In this document: one piece after another, positions 1 to 8,274 of the stretch | Position numbering within the stretch: the stretch's first letter is position 1 | Layout of the letters: the number at the start of each line of letters is the position of its first letter | Virus record (IMG/VR): IMGVR_UViG_3300027759_000432 | Location: 1 to 23,508 of that record | Origin: a virus | DNA length: 23,508 bases | Strand: one strand, 5' to 3' | The notes under the pieces: generated by a model | What the model was told of the DNA's origin: nothing | The model's input: only the letters and a program-made list of their open reading frames with translations | Databases searched by the model: none | Made by a program: the position numbers and the translations under genes

Positions 1-475
1 TAATCAACAATGACAATGCAGAAGAACGACCTGATGTACCAGCAGATGATACGGCTTTAATCTGTGAACCATTTGTTAACCTTAAACTCAATCTATTATC
101 TTCTTGTTCTTTTACTTTCAACCAAGACGGAAGATTGTCATTAGCAAAACGAACACGGGTAACAATTTCCTTTGATGTTTCTTGATTAATACTAATACAA
201 AGAACATTTTTATCCTTGTGAAATACCATTAACCACAAACTATATGCTGCGGTTAATGTACTAATACCCATCTGTCTAGACTTTAATATAATATTAAAAT
301 CATGATTTACTAAGTCAGTTAAAGTCTTTTCTTGAAAGTCATACAAATCAAAGTTTACAGTTCCACGAATAGGATGTTGAATCTTAACATATTTCTTCAT
401 GAAATAAATTGGATCTACAAGACATTTCTTATATTCCTCTTTGATTACTTCTTTAAGTGTTTTTTGTGTACTCAT
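1..475 (-). CDS. terL: Large terminase subunit (T4 gp17-like), C-terminal part outside window
   Basis: This partial gene encodes the ATPase motor that packages phage DNA into the prohead; only the first 158 codons are in the window. The N-terminus reads like the gp17 family, with a DPIYFMKKYVKI segment (residues 21-32) and an adenine-binding-like FDLYDFQEK (42-50). The ATPase P-loop region is KSRQMGIST (65-73). It is a deviant Walker A: where T4 gp17 has SRQLGKT, the lysine is replaced by Ile, leaving K65 and R67 as basic candidates. Walker B and the nuclease domain would lie beyond the left edge. The start ATG (473-475) overlaps the TGA of the upstream gene (472-474) as ATGA, so translational coupling is likely. 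I see no Shine-Dalgarno sequence. The family call is firm; the missing nuclease domain cannot be verified here. Confidence 0.88.
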   Translation of the reverse strand, partial: MSTQKTLKEVIKEEYKKCLVDPIYFMKKYVKIQHPIRGTVNFDLYDFQEKTLTDLVNHDFNIILKSRQMGISTLTAAYSLWLMVFHKDKNVLCISINQETSKEIVTRVRFANDNLPSWLKVKEQEDNRLSLRLTNGSQIKAVSSAGTSGRSSALSLLI

Positions 476-1131
476 TGATTTAATCTATCCAAAACCATTT
501 GTTTTGCTTGTTTCTCGGTTTCTGGATTATAATTTAATTTCATCAATTCTTCATTGGCTTTTGCGATGTTTTCATCGACATCTTTTAAATCGTTTTTCAA
601 ATCAGATAAAACTTTAACCATTTGATTAGTATCATCCGTCCAAAATTCATTACTTCCGTCATCATTGAAAAATTGTAATTTTTCGTTCGTATTTTTTTCT
701 AGATATTCAATACTATCGGTGATATTTTTCTTAAAATCTTTCATTTCAGAAAGCATATTGTTGTATATTTTATATTTTTCATAATCCGCATATACTCCCA
801 ATGCTTTTAATTTACTGTCAAACGAAATATTACAATCATAACATTTACCTGTTTTAGGATAAAATCTATCGTCTAAATAATTACCAAATTTCATATCCGC
901 ATTACAAATGCTACATCTTTGATCAATTTTTATTTGACCACATTTAGATACTTTTCTTTTGGTATTGTTTTTCCAAATCCATTTATTACCTTGTCCATCT
1001 TCCCATTCTTCACCTTCTTTTCTTTTACTATTATTTAAATTAGGATCATATCCCACTTGAATAAATGGACGGTTTCCATCAACATAATCTCTAACGATAT
1101 TAAGATTGCTTTTTCCTGTTGCTCTTTTCAT
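472..1131 (-). CDS. Cys4 zinc-binding, coiled-coil protein of unknown function, directly upstream of terminase
   Basis: I do not recognise this 219-aa family. It shows a CSIC/CYDC pair (C73, C76, C97, C100) that looks like a zinc-ribbon or zinc-finger site. An extra Cys at 64 and a basic stretch around residues 57-63 precede it. The N-terminal third is polar, with a Trp-containing EEWEDGQGNKWIWK segment. From about residue 115 to the end the sequence is Lys/Glu-rich with heptad-like hydrophobics, suggesting a coiled coil. It overlaps the gene upstream and the terminase downstream by 4 nt each (ATGA), so it belongs to a tight packaging operon. The slot next to the large terminase is where T4-like phages often carry the small terminase (gp16), which also has a coiled coil, but the Cys4 motif is not a gp16 hallmark. 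A packaging role is therefore only a positional guess. Confidence 0.75.
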   Translation of the reverse strand: MKRATGKSNLNIVRDYVDGNRPFIQVGYDPNLNNSKRKEGEEWEDGQGNKWIWKNNTKRKVSKCGQIKIDQRCSICNADMKFGNYLDDRFYPKTGKCYDCNISFDSKLKALGVYADYEKYKIYNNMLSEMKDFKKNITDSIEYLEKNTNEKLQFFNDDGSNEFWTDDTNQMVKVLSDLKNDLKDVDENIAKANEELMKLNYNPETEKQAKQMVLDRLNQ

Positions 1132-4100
1132 AACTTTACTTTTAATCTTTCCAATTCCTTTTTGAAATCATCTAAGATTTCAGTTCTTTTATTTTTATAA
1201 CGAAAAGTATTACCTTTCACTAATTTAATTAGTTTTTCTAAAGTGTTAATGTCATTAAATGTTACATTATTGCCAAATAAAAATTCAGCAACATCATCCA
1301 TATCGGTATAAACAGTTTTTATATTTTGTTTTTCCTGTTTACCCTTTTCATTTGTTATAACATCCGCACTTTGAAGACCCTTTTTCCAATTCATTTGATA
1401 TCTCTTCATCTTATTTGGATCTTCGGTGGATTCATAACTATTAGACATAATATTCATTAATAGAATGTTTCTTAATGCGGCCTTATACTTTGAATCTGGA
1501 GCACCAGATAAAGATTTAATCATGAAATTTAAATCACCAATCATTAAATCAATTTGTACATAACCATCTTCATTTGGTATTTCCGTGGATTTCACTGGAT
1601 TGCCATTATCATCAATTATAGGTACATTCAAATGCAATTGGTCCAGACCTGTATTTATTTTAAATGCGGGTTTAGGAACTATTGATGGTGTGTTAGCGTC
1701 TGCATGTTGTTTTAGTTTATCATAAAACATCTTTTTATCATAATCATAATTTACACCAAATAATTGATTCAATTGTTCAGTTGATACTGCAACATCAATA
1801 TCACCCAAGACTGGTTTGGATTTATTTCCAATAATTTCATAATTTAATGTGTCAAGATTCCATATTTTTAAACCATTTTTTATTGTAGAATCTAGATATT
1901 GTTTTGGTAAATCACTATTAGCCGCAACCGCATTACCACCTTCTGTAATTAAAAATTCTTTTAATATATCATTGACAATTTTATTTCCCATATCAGCATG
2001 TTTTTTGATTTTATCAATAGATGCTTGAGTTTCTGGAGTAGTTGCTTTCTTTTCTTTCTTTGAATATTGTTCAATCATCTTTTCTGCGTATTTGTCTTTT
2101 ATTGCTTTAATGAATGAACCATAATCAAATCCTAAATCTGTAAGAATTCCATTTTTGTCAAGTGTTTTTGCAAATCCAAGAACACCTGTAGTTAAATCTT
2201 TTAATTTAACATCATTTGGATTAACACCACTGTGTGTGGATAAATTTTGATCTATATCAGTAATTTTCTTTCCAAATAAACCAGCTAAAAAGTCTGACAA
2301 ATCTCTTAAAAATGTACGAGGGCTATTAGATATCAATTTATCTACAACATCTTTTCTTAACATTGGAGATACAATCTTACCATCTTTAAATTTTGCTCTT
2401 ACTCCGGTATCACCAATTCTAATATTAAGAACTTCTGCCAATGCGGCATACATTCCTCCCATTGTAAATCCTTTTATACCTCTTTCAGGTGTAAATCTAG
2501 CAGCAAACCAATCTTTATATATTTTTGTAGTATATAATAAATCTAATTGAACCCAATCACCATCGTCAAGTTTAATTATAATCTGTTTACCGTCAGATCT
2601 TTTTGCACTTTCAATATCAATATAATTTTGTCCACTGGTTTCAATGAATTGAATTACATTTTTGATATATTCTTTCTTTGTATCGCTTCCGTCTTCATTG
2701 GTTTCAATAGGTATAACAACCATTACATCAATATCACCATAAGTTACTTGTGCTTTATCGTGTTGGTCTTGTTTATAGTAACCAGCAGAACCCAAGATTT
2801 GATAATCTTTAATCGGAGTTAATGGTATATTACTTAAAAACATATTCAAATCAGCCAAAAAAACTTTAAACTTTTCAGTTGATTTTTCAATTGTATCTGG
2901 TGACAAAACTGTCTTGGATGTAAGTTCTGGCTTTAACCATCCACCTTCATCAATTGGTTGTTTATGTGCAGCTCTATTCGCAGCGCTGAATTTGGAACGA
3001 GAAACATACTTAATGTCACCTTCTGGATGAGAGAATACATAACCTTCGCCTCCGGGTTCATTGCCTATATATGATTTAATTTCACTATCTTGATTGTCTA
3101 TTTGATTAATAATTTCATCTTTAACCGACATTATTTCTACAACAACTTTCCATAAAGATTCAAATCCAGCACGATTACTACTAATATACTCAGTAATCTT
3201 CTTTTTCATTACATCTGTAAGATTACTTTGACTAATCCATTGTAGAAAATCGTCGCCAATATTCACTAACCCAGTATCAACTTTACTATTCAAGTATTTA
3301 TATAATACATCGGGAAAATTAGTCATCTTCATACTTGCCAATTTAGATGGATTAATAAAATCATCTATATTTCTAGCATGTTTATTAATATAAAGTATAA
3401 TATCTTTTAATCTTTTTTCATTTACATTAGGCGGATTATTTACAGATATTGGCGGTATTACTAACAATTGTTTACCTTGAAAAACATTGTAATTTGTAAT
3501 TGCAGTTTCATTTCCAAAACTATCCACTTCTCTGTGTACTACAACCGAAGCTTTGCTTTGCGTAATCTTTCTTCCCAATTCAGAATCAATACCAACCGCA
3601 TAAGTTACAATGTTTGGTTTGAAAACATATCGTCCATTTTCAATTAATGGCGTATTGAAATACAACAAATCCCCTTTAAAATAACCTCTAAATGTTGTTG
3701 GAACTGCAGATTCAAATACAGAAAATACATTTTTCATTTCTTGAACAAATAATCTATATTCGTCTGTTTTAACACTTTTACCTCTATTCAAAAACATTTG
3801 TTGCAATTCTTCTGGAGATGTTGGTCTACCATTATAACCTTTCGCAACAAATCCACTTTTATCAGTTAATACAAACTTACCTTCATCGTTTCTTCCGAAT
3901 ATAATTGCAGGAGAACCATCCCATTTCATTGTTACATTTTTATATCCGTCACTTTCCAAATCAATGAAACTTTTAATGGAACGAATAGCTCCTTTGGAAC
4001 CTTCCCAAAATATCAAATCTTCTGCGTGGTCTATACGAGCAGCTTCGTTAAGTAATATATTAGATACCAAAAATTGTTCTAAATTATTCAGCTTTATCAT
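1128..4100 (-). CDS. Ligase-like + two Pol-beta-type nucleotidyltransferase domains; putative packaged internal-head polyprotein
   Basis: This 990-aa multidomain protein has three recognisable modules. Module 1 (about 20-380) looks like the nucleotidyltransferase core of ATP-dependent ligases: motif I KWDG (K59, D61, G62), motif IV EGYV (352-355), then a basic motif V-like KYVSRSK (364-370). The HAEDLIF (25-31) plus KWDGSPAI pattern recalls DUF6267 proteins of T4-like cyanophages. Module 2 (about 425-560) is a Pol-beta-type NTase with G437-S438, GDIDVMV (D456, D458) and a third Asp in WVQLDLLY (D520). Module 3 (about 721-880) is another, with GDIDVAV (D767, D769) and YVQIDLM (D851). Residues 1-20 end in LLNE|A, like a T4 capsid-targeting peptide cut by the gp21 protease. 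A second such site, FLITE|GG, lies at 716-722 between modules 2 and 3. The gene overlaps the reductase gene by 17 nt. Domain calls are good; the substrate is unknown; packaging into the head is inferred. Confidence 0.8.
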   Translation of the reverse strand: MIKLNNLEQFLVSNILLNEAARIDHAEDLIFWEGSKGAIRSIKSFIDLESDGYKNVTMKWDGSPAIIFGRNDEGKFVLTDKSGFVAKGYNGRPTSPEELQQMFLNRGKSVKTDEYRLFVQEMKNVFSVFESAVPTTFRGYFKGDLLYFNTPLIENGRYVFKPNIVTYAVGIDSELGRKITQSKASVVVHREVDSFGNETAITNYNVFQGKQLLVIPPISVNNPPNVNEKRLKDIILYINKHARNIDDFINPSKLASMKMTNFPDVLYKYLNSKVDTGLVNIGDDFLQWISQSNLTDVMKKKITEYISSNRAGFESLWKVVVEIMSVKDEIINQIDNQDSEIKSYIGNEPGGEGYVFSHPEGDIKYVSRSKFSAANRAAHKQPIDEGGWLKPELTSKTVLSPDTIEKSTEKFKVFLADLNMFLSNIPLTPIKDYQILGSAGYYKQDQHDKAQVTYGDIDVMVVIPIETNEDGSDTKKEYIKNVIQFIETSGQNYIDIESAKRSDGKQIIIKLDDGDWVQLDLLYTTKIYKDWFAARFTPERGIKGFTMGGMYAALAEVLNIRIGDTGVRAKFKDGKIVSPMLRKDVVDKLISNSPRTFLRDLSDFLAGLFGKKITDIDQNLSTHSGVNPNDVKLKDLTTGVLGFAKTLDKNGILTDLGFDYGSFIKAIKDKYAEKMIEQYSKKEKKATTPETQASIDKIKKHADMGNKIVNDILKEFLITEGGNAVAANSDLPKQYLDSTIKNGLKIWNLDTLNYEIIGNKSKPVLGDIDVAVSTEQLNQLFGVNYDYDKKMFYDKLKQHADANTPSIVPKPAFKINTGLDQLHLNVPIIDDNGNPVKSTEIPNEDGYVQIDLMIGDLNFMIKSLSGAPDSKYKAALRNILLMNIMSNSYESTEDPNKMKRYQMNWKKGLQSADVITNEKGKQEKQNIKTVYTDMDDVAEFLFGNNVTFNDINTLEKLIKLVKGNTFRYKNKRTEILDDFKKELERLKVKL
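1935..1991 (-). other. Putative internal prohead-protease site separating the two nucleotidyltransferase modules
   Basis: Residues 704-722 of the 990-aa protein begin with Met and run into LKEFLITE|GG, with the predicted cut after E720 (codon at 1941-1943). The layout (Met, amphipathic helix, FLxxE, small residue) copies an N-terminal capsid-targeting leader. This suggests either maturation into two proteins or an ancestral fusion of two leader-bearing genes. No Shine-Dalgarno sequence precedes the internal ATG. Inference from motif only. Confidence 0.4.
4041..4100 (-). other. Putative capsid-targeting / prohead-protease leader of the 990-aa protein
   Basis: Residues 1-20 contain an amphipathic stretch ending in L17-N18-E19 followed by A20. 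This fits the T4 prohead protease (gp21) rule of (L/I)-x-E before a small residue, and it resembles the T4 internal-protein leader MKTYQEFIAE|A. The neighbouring reductase starts the same way (MIKL..LL..LLxE|A), and that repetition is the main support. Confidence 0.5.
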
Positions 4101-4857
4101 ATGGTTTTAAAAATGTTTTATCAAATGTCGTAATTGCTTTGTTGTAGGAACGTTTGGTTTCGTCAAGAGGATTATCTGTAAATTGCCAATTCCAAAATAA
4201 TTCATTTGGTGTTTTAAATCCAAAAAATTGTAATATTTCTTTTTGTGTTTGTGTAACATCTTTTCCATTCCAATTTTGACCAGTAGCAATAAATCCTGAA
4301 TCTATATCTTTTACTATATTGCTTTCCCCCAAAGTAGAATGTCTGTTCTCAATCCAAGTCAATCTCTCAATTAATTTTTGATAAAAACCGTTAGCTTGTC
4401 CCCATCTCACACTAGCAAAAAATAAAACGGTATCACTTTCAAATAATTCTTTACTTATTTTCCAAAGTTCATCGCTTTTATTATTTATACTAGCCCAACA
4501 ACGATGTTCGCCTGTAGGATTTTTCTCTTTATCTTTTAAGGAAGAATCTTTTGTTCCACAATGATTTCCCCATTTAGATGATACATTACCCTCACACGGA
4601 AATATGTTTAACTTAGTTGTATCAATCAAAGTTACTTTTTCTTTACCAAGTAATTCTTGTATTTTAAATGCAAGTTGTGTACTTTTAGCAATATCATCTT
4701 TATGTCCACTCCATCTATTACTGGTTGTAAGCAATAGTACTTTGTTTTTGGTGCGTAAATAATCAATAGTTTTCTTATACTTTTTAGCATAAAAATCCAT
4801 GTCCTGCTCACTTGAAGGTAATTGAGCTTCTAATAATAAATCCGTCAATTTAATCAT
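4084..4857 (-). CDS. Flavodoxin-fold NAD(P)H-dependent FMN reductase/quinone oxidoreductase-like protein with capsid-targeting-like leader
   Basis: The 257-aa protein has the flavodoxin-like fold signature of the NADPH-dependent FMN reductase family. Strand 1 and the FMN phosphate loop are at about 39-60 (KVLLLTTSNRWSGHKDDIAKS). A second flavin-contact segment, FFASVRWGQANGFYQKLIERL, spans about 146-166. Cys88, C100 and C120 lie in the central region. The expected activity is flavin-dependent electron transfer from NAD(P)H, with unknown acceptor. The first ten residues, MIKLTDLLLE, followed by Ala, match a T4-type capsid-targeting leader with an L-x-E|A prohead-protease site. I infer the enzyme may be packaged and injected with the DNA. 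It lies downstream of a terminator hairpin, so it probably starts its own transcript, and its 3' end overlaps the next gene by 17 nt. Fold call fairly firm; exact reaction not assignable. Confidence 0.75.
   Translation of the reverse strand: MIKLTDLLLEAQLPSSEQDMDFYAKKYKKTIDYLRTKNKVLLLTTSNRWSGHKDDIAKSTQLAFKIQELLGKEKVTLIDTTKLNIFPCEGNVSSKWGNHCGTKDSSLKDKEKNPTGEHRCWASINNKSDELWKISKELFESDTVLFFASVRWGQANGFYQKLIERLTWIENRHSTLGESNIVKDIDSGFIATGQNWNGKDVTQTQKEILQFFGFKTPNELFWNWQFTDNPLDETKRSYNKAITTFDKTFLKPYDKAE
4825..4857 (-). other. Putative capsid-targeting / prohead-protease leader of the reductase
   Basis: Residues 1-11 are MIKLTDLLLE|A. L8-L9-E10|A11 fits the gp21 cleavage rule, and the stretch has the same length and character as the T4 internal-protein leader. 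Its similarity to the leader of the adjacent 990-aa protein supports a shared function. Confidence 0.5.
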
Positions 4858-4884
4858 TGTATAATATAAATAGATTTAGTAAAG

Positions 4885-4918
4885 AAAAAACCCCCGCTTA
4901 TTTCTAAGCAGGGGTTTT
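4885..4918 (-). terminator. Rho-independent terminator downstream of the tail sheath gene
   Basis: A strong hairpin lies between the sheath stop and the reductase start: AAAACCCC-C-GCTTA, a 4-nt loop (4901-4904), then TAAGC-A-GGGGTTTT, with one C/A mismatch. On the minus strand the right arm is followed by a run of six T (complement of 4885-4890), so it should end leftward transcription from the sheath gene. With T4915-4918 it may also work weakly rightward. Confidence 0.85.
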
Positions 4919-4934
4919 ATGAATTATTTAGTTA

Positions 4935-7900
4935 TTAGGCTCCTGGGAATGTAGCACCAGTTGGGAGAATGTTGAAATCAAGTACGATGAATTCAGCAGT
5001 CTTAGCTGGTTGTAGATAGATTTGACCGTATAGGATGTTTCTATCAACCAAGTCAGGAGTATTATTTGTATCATCCATTACAACTTGGAAAGCGTACAAT
5101 CCACTACGTTGTTGTACAGATTCCAAATATGGATTTACGATACTCAAGAAACGGTTTCTTGTAGCAGCCACATTTTGTTCGAATACCAAGAACTTACTGC
5201 TACTTGCAATAAACTTCTTAAGTGCGATTAACAATCTACGAACATTTACTCTGTCAAGAGCACTTGGTTGAATTTGAAGTGTCTTTTGTCCCCATACACA
5301 GATACCTTGACCAGGGAATGCTGCGATTGGGTTTACACGTCCTTCATACAAGGTATCACGTTCACTGTGGGTTGTTCTGTCTAGAACTTGAATTGCTTGA
5401 GCAATTCCACCACGATTTAGACCTGCGGGAGCAAACCATTCAGCAGCAGCATTGTCATTAGCAGCATAAACTGATGGCATTACTACTGATGGTGGTACAC
5501 TTATAATCTTGTTCAAGTTGGTGTCTAGAATCTTAACCCAAGGATAATATGTAGCAACATAACTGCTATCGATTGTAGATACATCATTTACTGCTGCATC
5601 AATCAATCCTACAGTTTGGTTACTTGATGGAAACACTACGTTATCCATAATGTAGAATGTATCACCACGAGCTTCACACATATCTGTTACTAATTGGGTA
5701 ACATAACTGTGTTGTTCGTGGAAAACACCAGGTGTAACAATCAAGTTGATGTCAAATTCATCTGCATTTCCAAGAGCACCTACACATTGTTTGTAAGCGA
5801 TTGAACCTGCACTATTGATATTTGTACAATTTAAACCTTGTGTATTACCTGCGATAATATCACTTCCAACATTAATTGGAATTGCAGGTGATTGACCATC
5901 AAATCCACCTTGGAAACCTACTACGAACTTACGCATCTTGACATATGTAGCTTCGTTAGCTGCATCATATGTTGAAGGAATACTACCGCTCAATGAAGCA
6001 GCAAGTAGTGAACCAGTTCCAACATTAGAACTTGTTGATTCCAAATCAAATGCGATATTGTATCCTACAGTAGCACCAAATGGTAGAGGATAAAAATATT
6101 CTTCTGTATCATATTTTACACCTGCATTTGTTGAACTTGTTGGATATAAAGAAGTCAATTCAGAATCAGCACCAAGTGGAATATCACTGATTACTGTACC
6201 AGATGCATATTTGCCAGGAGCTAATCCATAAATACTTGCTTTACTATATTGTACTACTGGAATATAATTTCCAATTGTACCTCCTAGTGGAGTTACATAT
6301 GCTGCGTTACCATAAGGAACAGCAGATACTGGATATGGTACTGTATTCATTTCAATTCTTACATACTTACTCAAGTTTGTATAAGTACCAAATTCAATGA
6401 TTTTACCGGCATAAGTAATGAAATTGTATCTATCACCAATTCTACGAGCTACGAAGTTTGAAGAATTTGGATCTAGACTCAAGTTTTGGAAGATTTCCAA
6501 GTATTTTGGCTTCTTATCTGTATCACTATAAGATCTTACAGCAAGTGTGAATGAACCCCAATCACTTCCTGCAACAGTACTAGATAATTTAACATTACTA
6601 ATTTCAATCTTGTATTGTTTATTTGTGATTGTACCATCGCTAACTGTGTGTACTTTAAACAATTGATACTTGGTTGTAGAACCACCTGTATTAGATGTTC
6701 CACTCCAAGGAGCAATTCCTTGTGAAAGAATCCAAGGTGTTGCTGCACTTGTTAGTCCGTATTGAGAATCACCTGCGTTTAAGTTTGTTGAATATTGATC
6801 GGTAAATTTCAATGTTTCACCTGTTGAGAATGAACCAGATGAAGGTATTCCAGCGAATATTTTCCATCCTGGGTTTCCACTATTTAATTCATCATTTACT
6901 TTTTGAATTGAATCTTCAAATGTATTATATAAATAAGCGGCTTCAATCTTAGCGCCGGAAACTTGATCATTTTGATTACCAACGGTTGGATCATTTCCAA
7001 ATACATTTGTAATGTAATTTGAATCAGCAGGATTCAATGAAAAGTCATAGTAACCAATCAATGAACCATTTTGTGATAAAGTCAATTGGAAATCACTCAA
7101 TGATGTTGGATTTTGAGAACCACTATAATTTCCAGATGTTGCTGTTTTTTGATTCAATACAGAACCACTGAAACCAGGAGCATTAAAACTACTATCCAAT
7201 GTACCATATTGAGTATTTGATAATACAGCAAGAACTCTTGGATAATAAGATACTGCGGTTGGATTACATGGATCGGCTGGTGCAGACCATTGTGGTGTAA
7301 ATGTTCCTGTAATTTTACCAAATGAACCACTGATTACACCCTTAAGATATACTTGTGTTCCACAACCAGTTGAAGATCTTAGAGCAAATATACTACCACT
7401 TATGAGTGTAATATTTGTACCAACTAAATTTCCATCTGAATTGGTAATTGTTACACTATTTGCAAGTGAAGCACTAAAATATGATGTGGTTGATGTAGAT
7501 TCTGCAATTGCTTGTAATAATTTAGCATCACTTGTATAAGATGAATTTCCTTGATAAGATGATGTTACAAATACAGTTGAGAATGATAACGCACCTACAG
7601 TAAAACTATAAGTTTGACCGTAGTTATATAAACTTCCATTTGCAGAATTTACATTTAATGTAGTGTTATCACCAGCGGTTGAATTAAATTGTGCGGTAAA
7701 TGCTGCACCAGATACAAATGACATTGATGTACTTGCTGAATTATAAGTAAATGTACTGGAAATATTGTCACTATCATATAGTACATATGAAGATCCACTA
7801 TTTAAAGCACCGGCTGAACCGCTTCTGGCCCAAGTACCTGGTTGTGCCCAGATTACGAATGGGTTGATTTGTCTATATCCTGTCAAAGCACCGACACGAC

Positions 7901-8174
7901 ATACAGTTACAAATCCTTTTTCCTTAAGATATTCTTTTGCGGTGTATGGTCCATAATAAACACCATCAGCTACACCGAACTTTTCTTCAAGATCGGCTGT
8001 GTTGGTGATTAATGTTGGTGCGAATCCAGGACCTTTTGGAAACGGAGCAAGTATTACTGCTCCGATTTCGGCAACACCTTGTGCTACTCCGCTTAGGTCG
8101 TTTTCTCTTGTAAATACTCCTGGGCTGACTATACGGTCAACAGGACTAAATTTTCCTCCTTCAGTTATTGGCAT
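4935..8174 (-). CDS. Contractile tail sheath protein (T4 gp18-like), unusually large
   Basis: The gene encodes the polymer that surrounds the tail tube and contracts to drive it through the host envelope. The N-terminal domain (about 1-105) has the sheath hallmark SPGVFTREND (residues 17-26) and a conserved FGVADGVYYGPYTAKEYL-type segment. The domain before the C-terminus has DINLIVTPGV (about 800). The C-terminus has PGQGICVWGQKTL, VNVRRLLIALKKFI and a final TAEFIVLDFNILPTG, all typical of gp18. At 1079 aa it is about 400 residues longer than T4 gp18 (659 aa). The extra material lies roughly between residues 110 and 750 and is rich in Ser, Thr, Asn and Gly, presumably surface-exposed insertion domains. 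It has the best ribosome-binding site in the window, GAAAGGAA (8183-8190), 8 nt before ATG, as suits a highly made protein. A terminator follows the stop codon. Confidence 0.95.
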   Translation of the reverse strand: MPITEGGKFSPVDRIVSPGVFTRENDLSGVAQGVAEIGAVILAPFPKGPGFAPTLITNTADLEEKFGVADGVYYGPYTAKEYLKEKGFVTVCRVGALTGYRQINPFVIWAQPGTWARSGSAGALNSGSSYVLYDSDNISSTFTYNSASTSMSFVSGAAFTAQFNSTAGDNTTLNVNSANGSLYNYGQTYSFTVGALSFSTVFVTSSYQGNSSYTSDAKLLQAIAESTSTTSYFSASLANSVTITNSDGNLVGTNITLISGSIFALRSSTGCGTQVYLKGVISGSFGKITGTFTPQWSAPADPCNPTAVSYYPRVLAVLSNTQYGTLDSSFNAPGFSGSVLNQKTATSGNYSGSQNPTSLSDFQLTLSQNGSLIGYYDFSLNPADSNYITNVFGNDPTVGNQNDQVSGAKIEAAYLYNTFEDSIQKVNDELNSGNPGWKIFAGIPSSGSFSTGETLKFTDQYSTNLNAGDSQYGLTSAATPWILSQGIAPWSGTSNTGGSTTKYQLFKVHTVSDGTITNKQYKIEISNVKLSSTVAGSDWGSFTLAVRSYSDTDKKPKYLEIFQNLSLDPNSSNFVARRIGDRYNFITYAGKIIEFGTYTNLSKYVRIEMNTVPYPVSAVPYGNAAYVTPLGGTIGNYIPVVQYSKASIYGLAPGKYASGTVISDIPLGADSELTSLYPTSSTNAGVKYDTEEYFYPLPFGATVGYNIAFDLESTSSNVGTGSLLAASLSGSIPSTYDAANEATYVKMRKFVVGFQGGFDGQSPAIPINVGSDIIAGNTQGLNCTNINSAGSIAYKQCVGALGNADEFDINLIVTPGVFHEQHSYVTQLVTDMCEARGDTFYIMDNVVFPSSNQTVGLIDAAVNDVSTIDSSYVATYYPWVKILDTNLNKIISVPPSVVMPSVYAANDNAAAEWFAPAGLNRGGIAQAIQVLDRTTHSERDTLYEGRVNPIAAFPGQGICVWGQKTLQIQPSALDRVNVRRLLIALKKFIASSSKFLVFEQNVAATRNRFLSIVNPYLESVQQRSGLYAFQVVMDDTNNTPDLVDRNILYGQIYLQPAKTAEFIVLDFNILPTGATFPGA

Positions 8175-8182
8175 ATGTTAAA

Positions 8183-8190
8183 TTCCTTTC
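8183..8190 (-). promoter_or_regulatory. Strong Shine-Dalgarno site of the sheath gene
   Basis: The minus strand reads GAAAGGAA with an 8-nt spacer to the sheath ATG (8172-8174). This is notable because most other starts in the window have no recognisable Shine-Dalgarno sequence. Confidence 0.75.
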
Positions 8191-8253
8191 AAATGTAGAA
8201 ATTTTATTGAAAAAATCTAAATATAAATATTCACAAAAAATTCAAGATGTTAA

Positions 8254-8261
8254 TATTTATA
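8254..8261 (-). promoter_or_regulatory. Candidate T4-type late promoter of the sheath gene (TATAAATA)
   Basis: The minus strand carries the exact T4 late-promoter octamer TATAAATA, about 80 nt upstream of the sheath ATG and just past the stop of the preceding gene. The position and the abundance of the product fit a late promoter. The surrounding DNA is very AT-rich, so chance occurrence is possible. The rest of this 100-nt gap (8175-8274) shows no gene, only AT-rich DNA and the sheath ribosome-binding site. Confidence 0.4.
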
Positions 8262-8274
8262 AACAATTTTAAAA

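Noticed and set aside
2547-2822. Plus-strand frame of 91 codons opposite the nucleotidyltransferase gene
   Set aside because: It covers the conserved GDIDVMV and WVQLDLLY coding region on the other strand and looks like AT-rich shadow sequence.
6536-6748. Alternative minus-strand frame of 70 codons inside the sheath gene
   Set aside because: Internal, out of frame, Leu/Gln-rich composition typical of shadow frames.
8160-8174. Sheath N-terminus MPITEGG as a prohead-protease leader
   Set aside because: It matches I-x-E|G by chance, but sheath protein assembles outside the head and the peptide lacks the amphipathic leader seen in the other two proteins.
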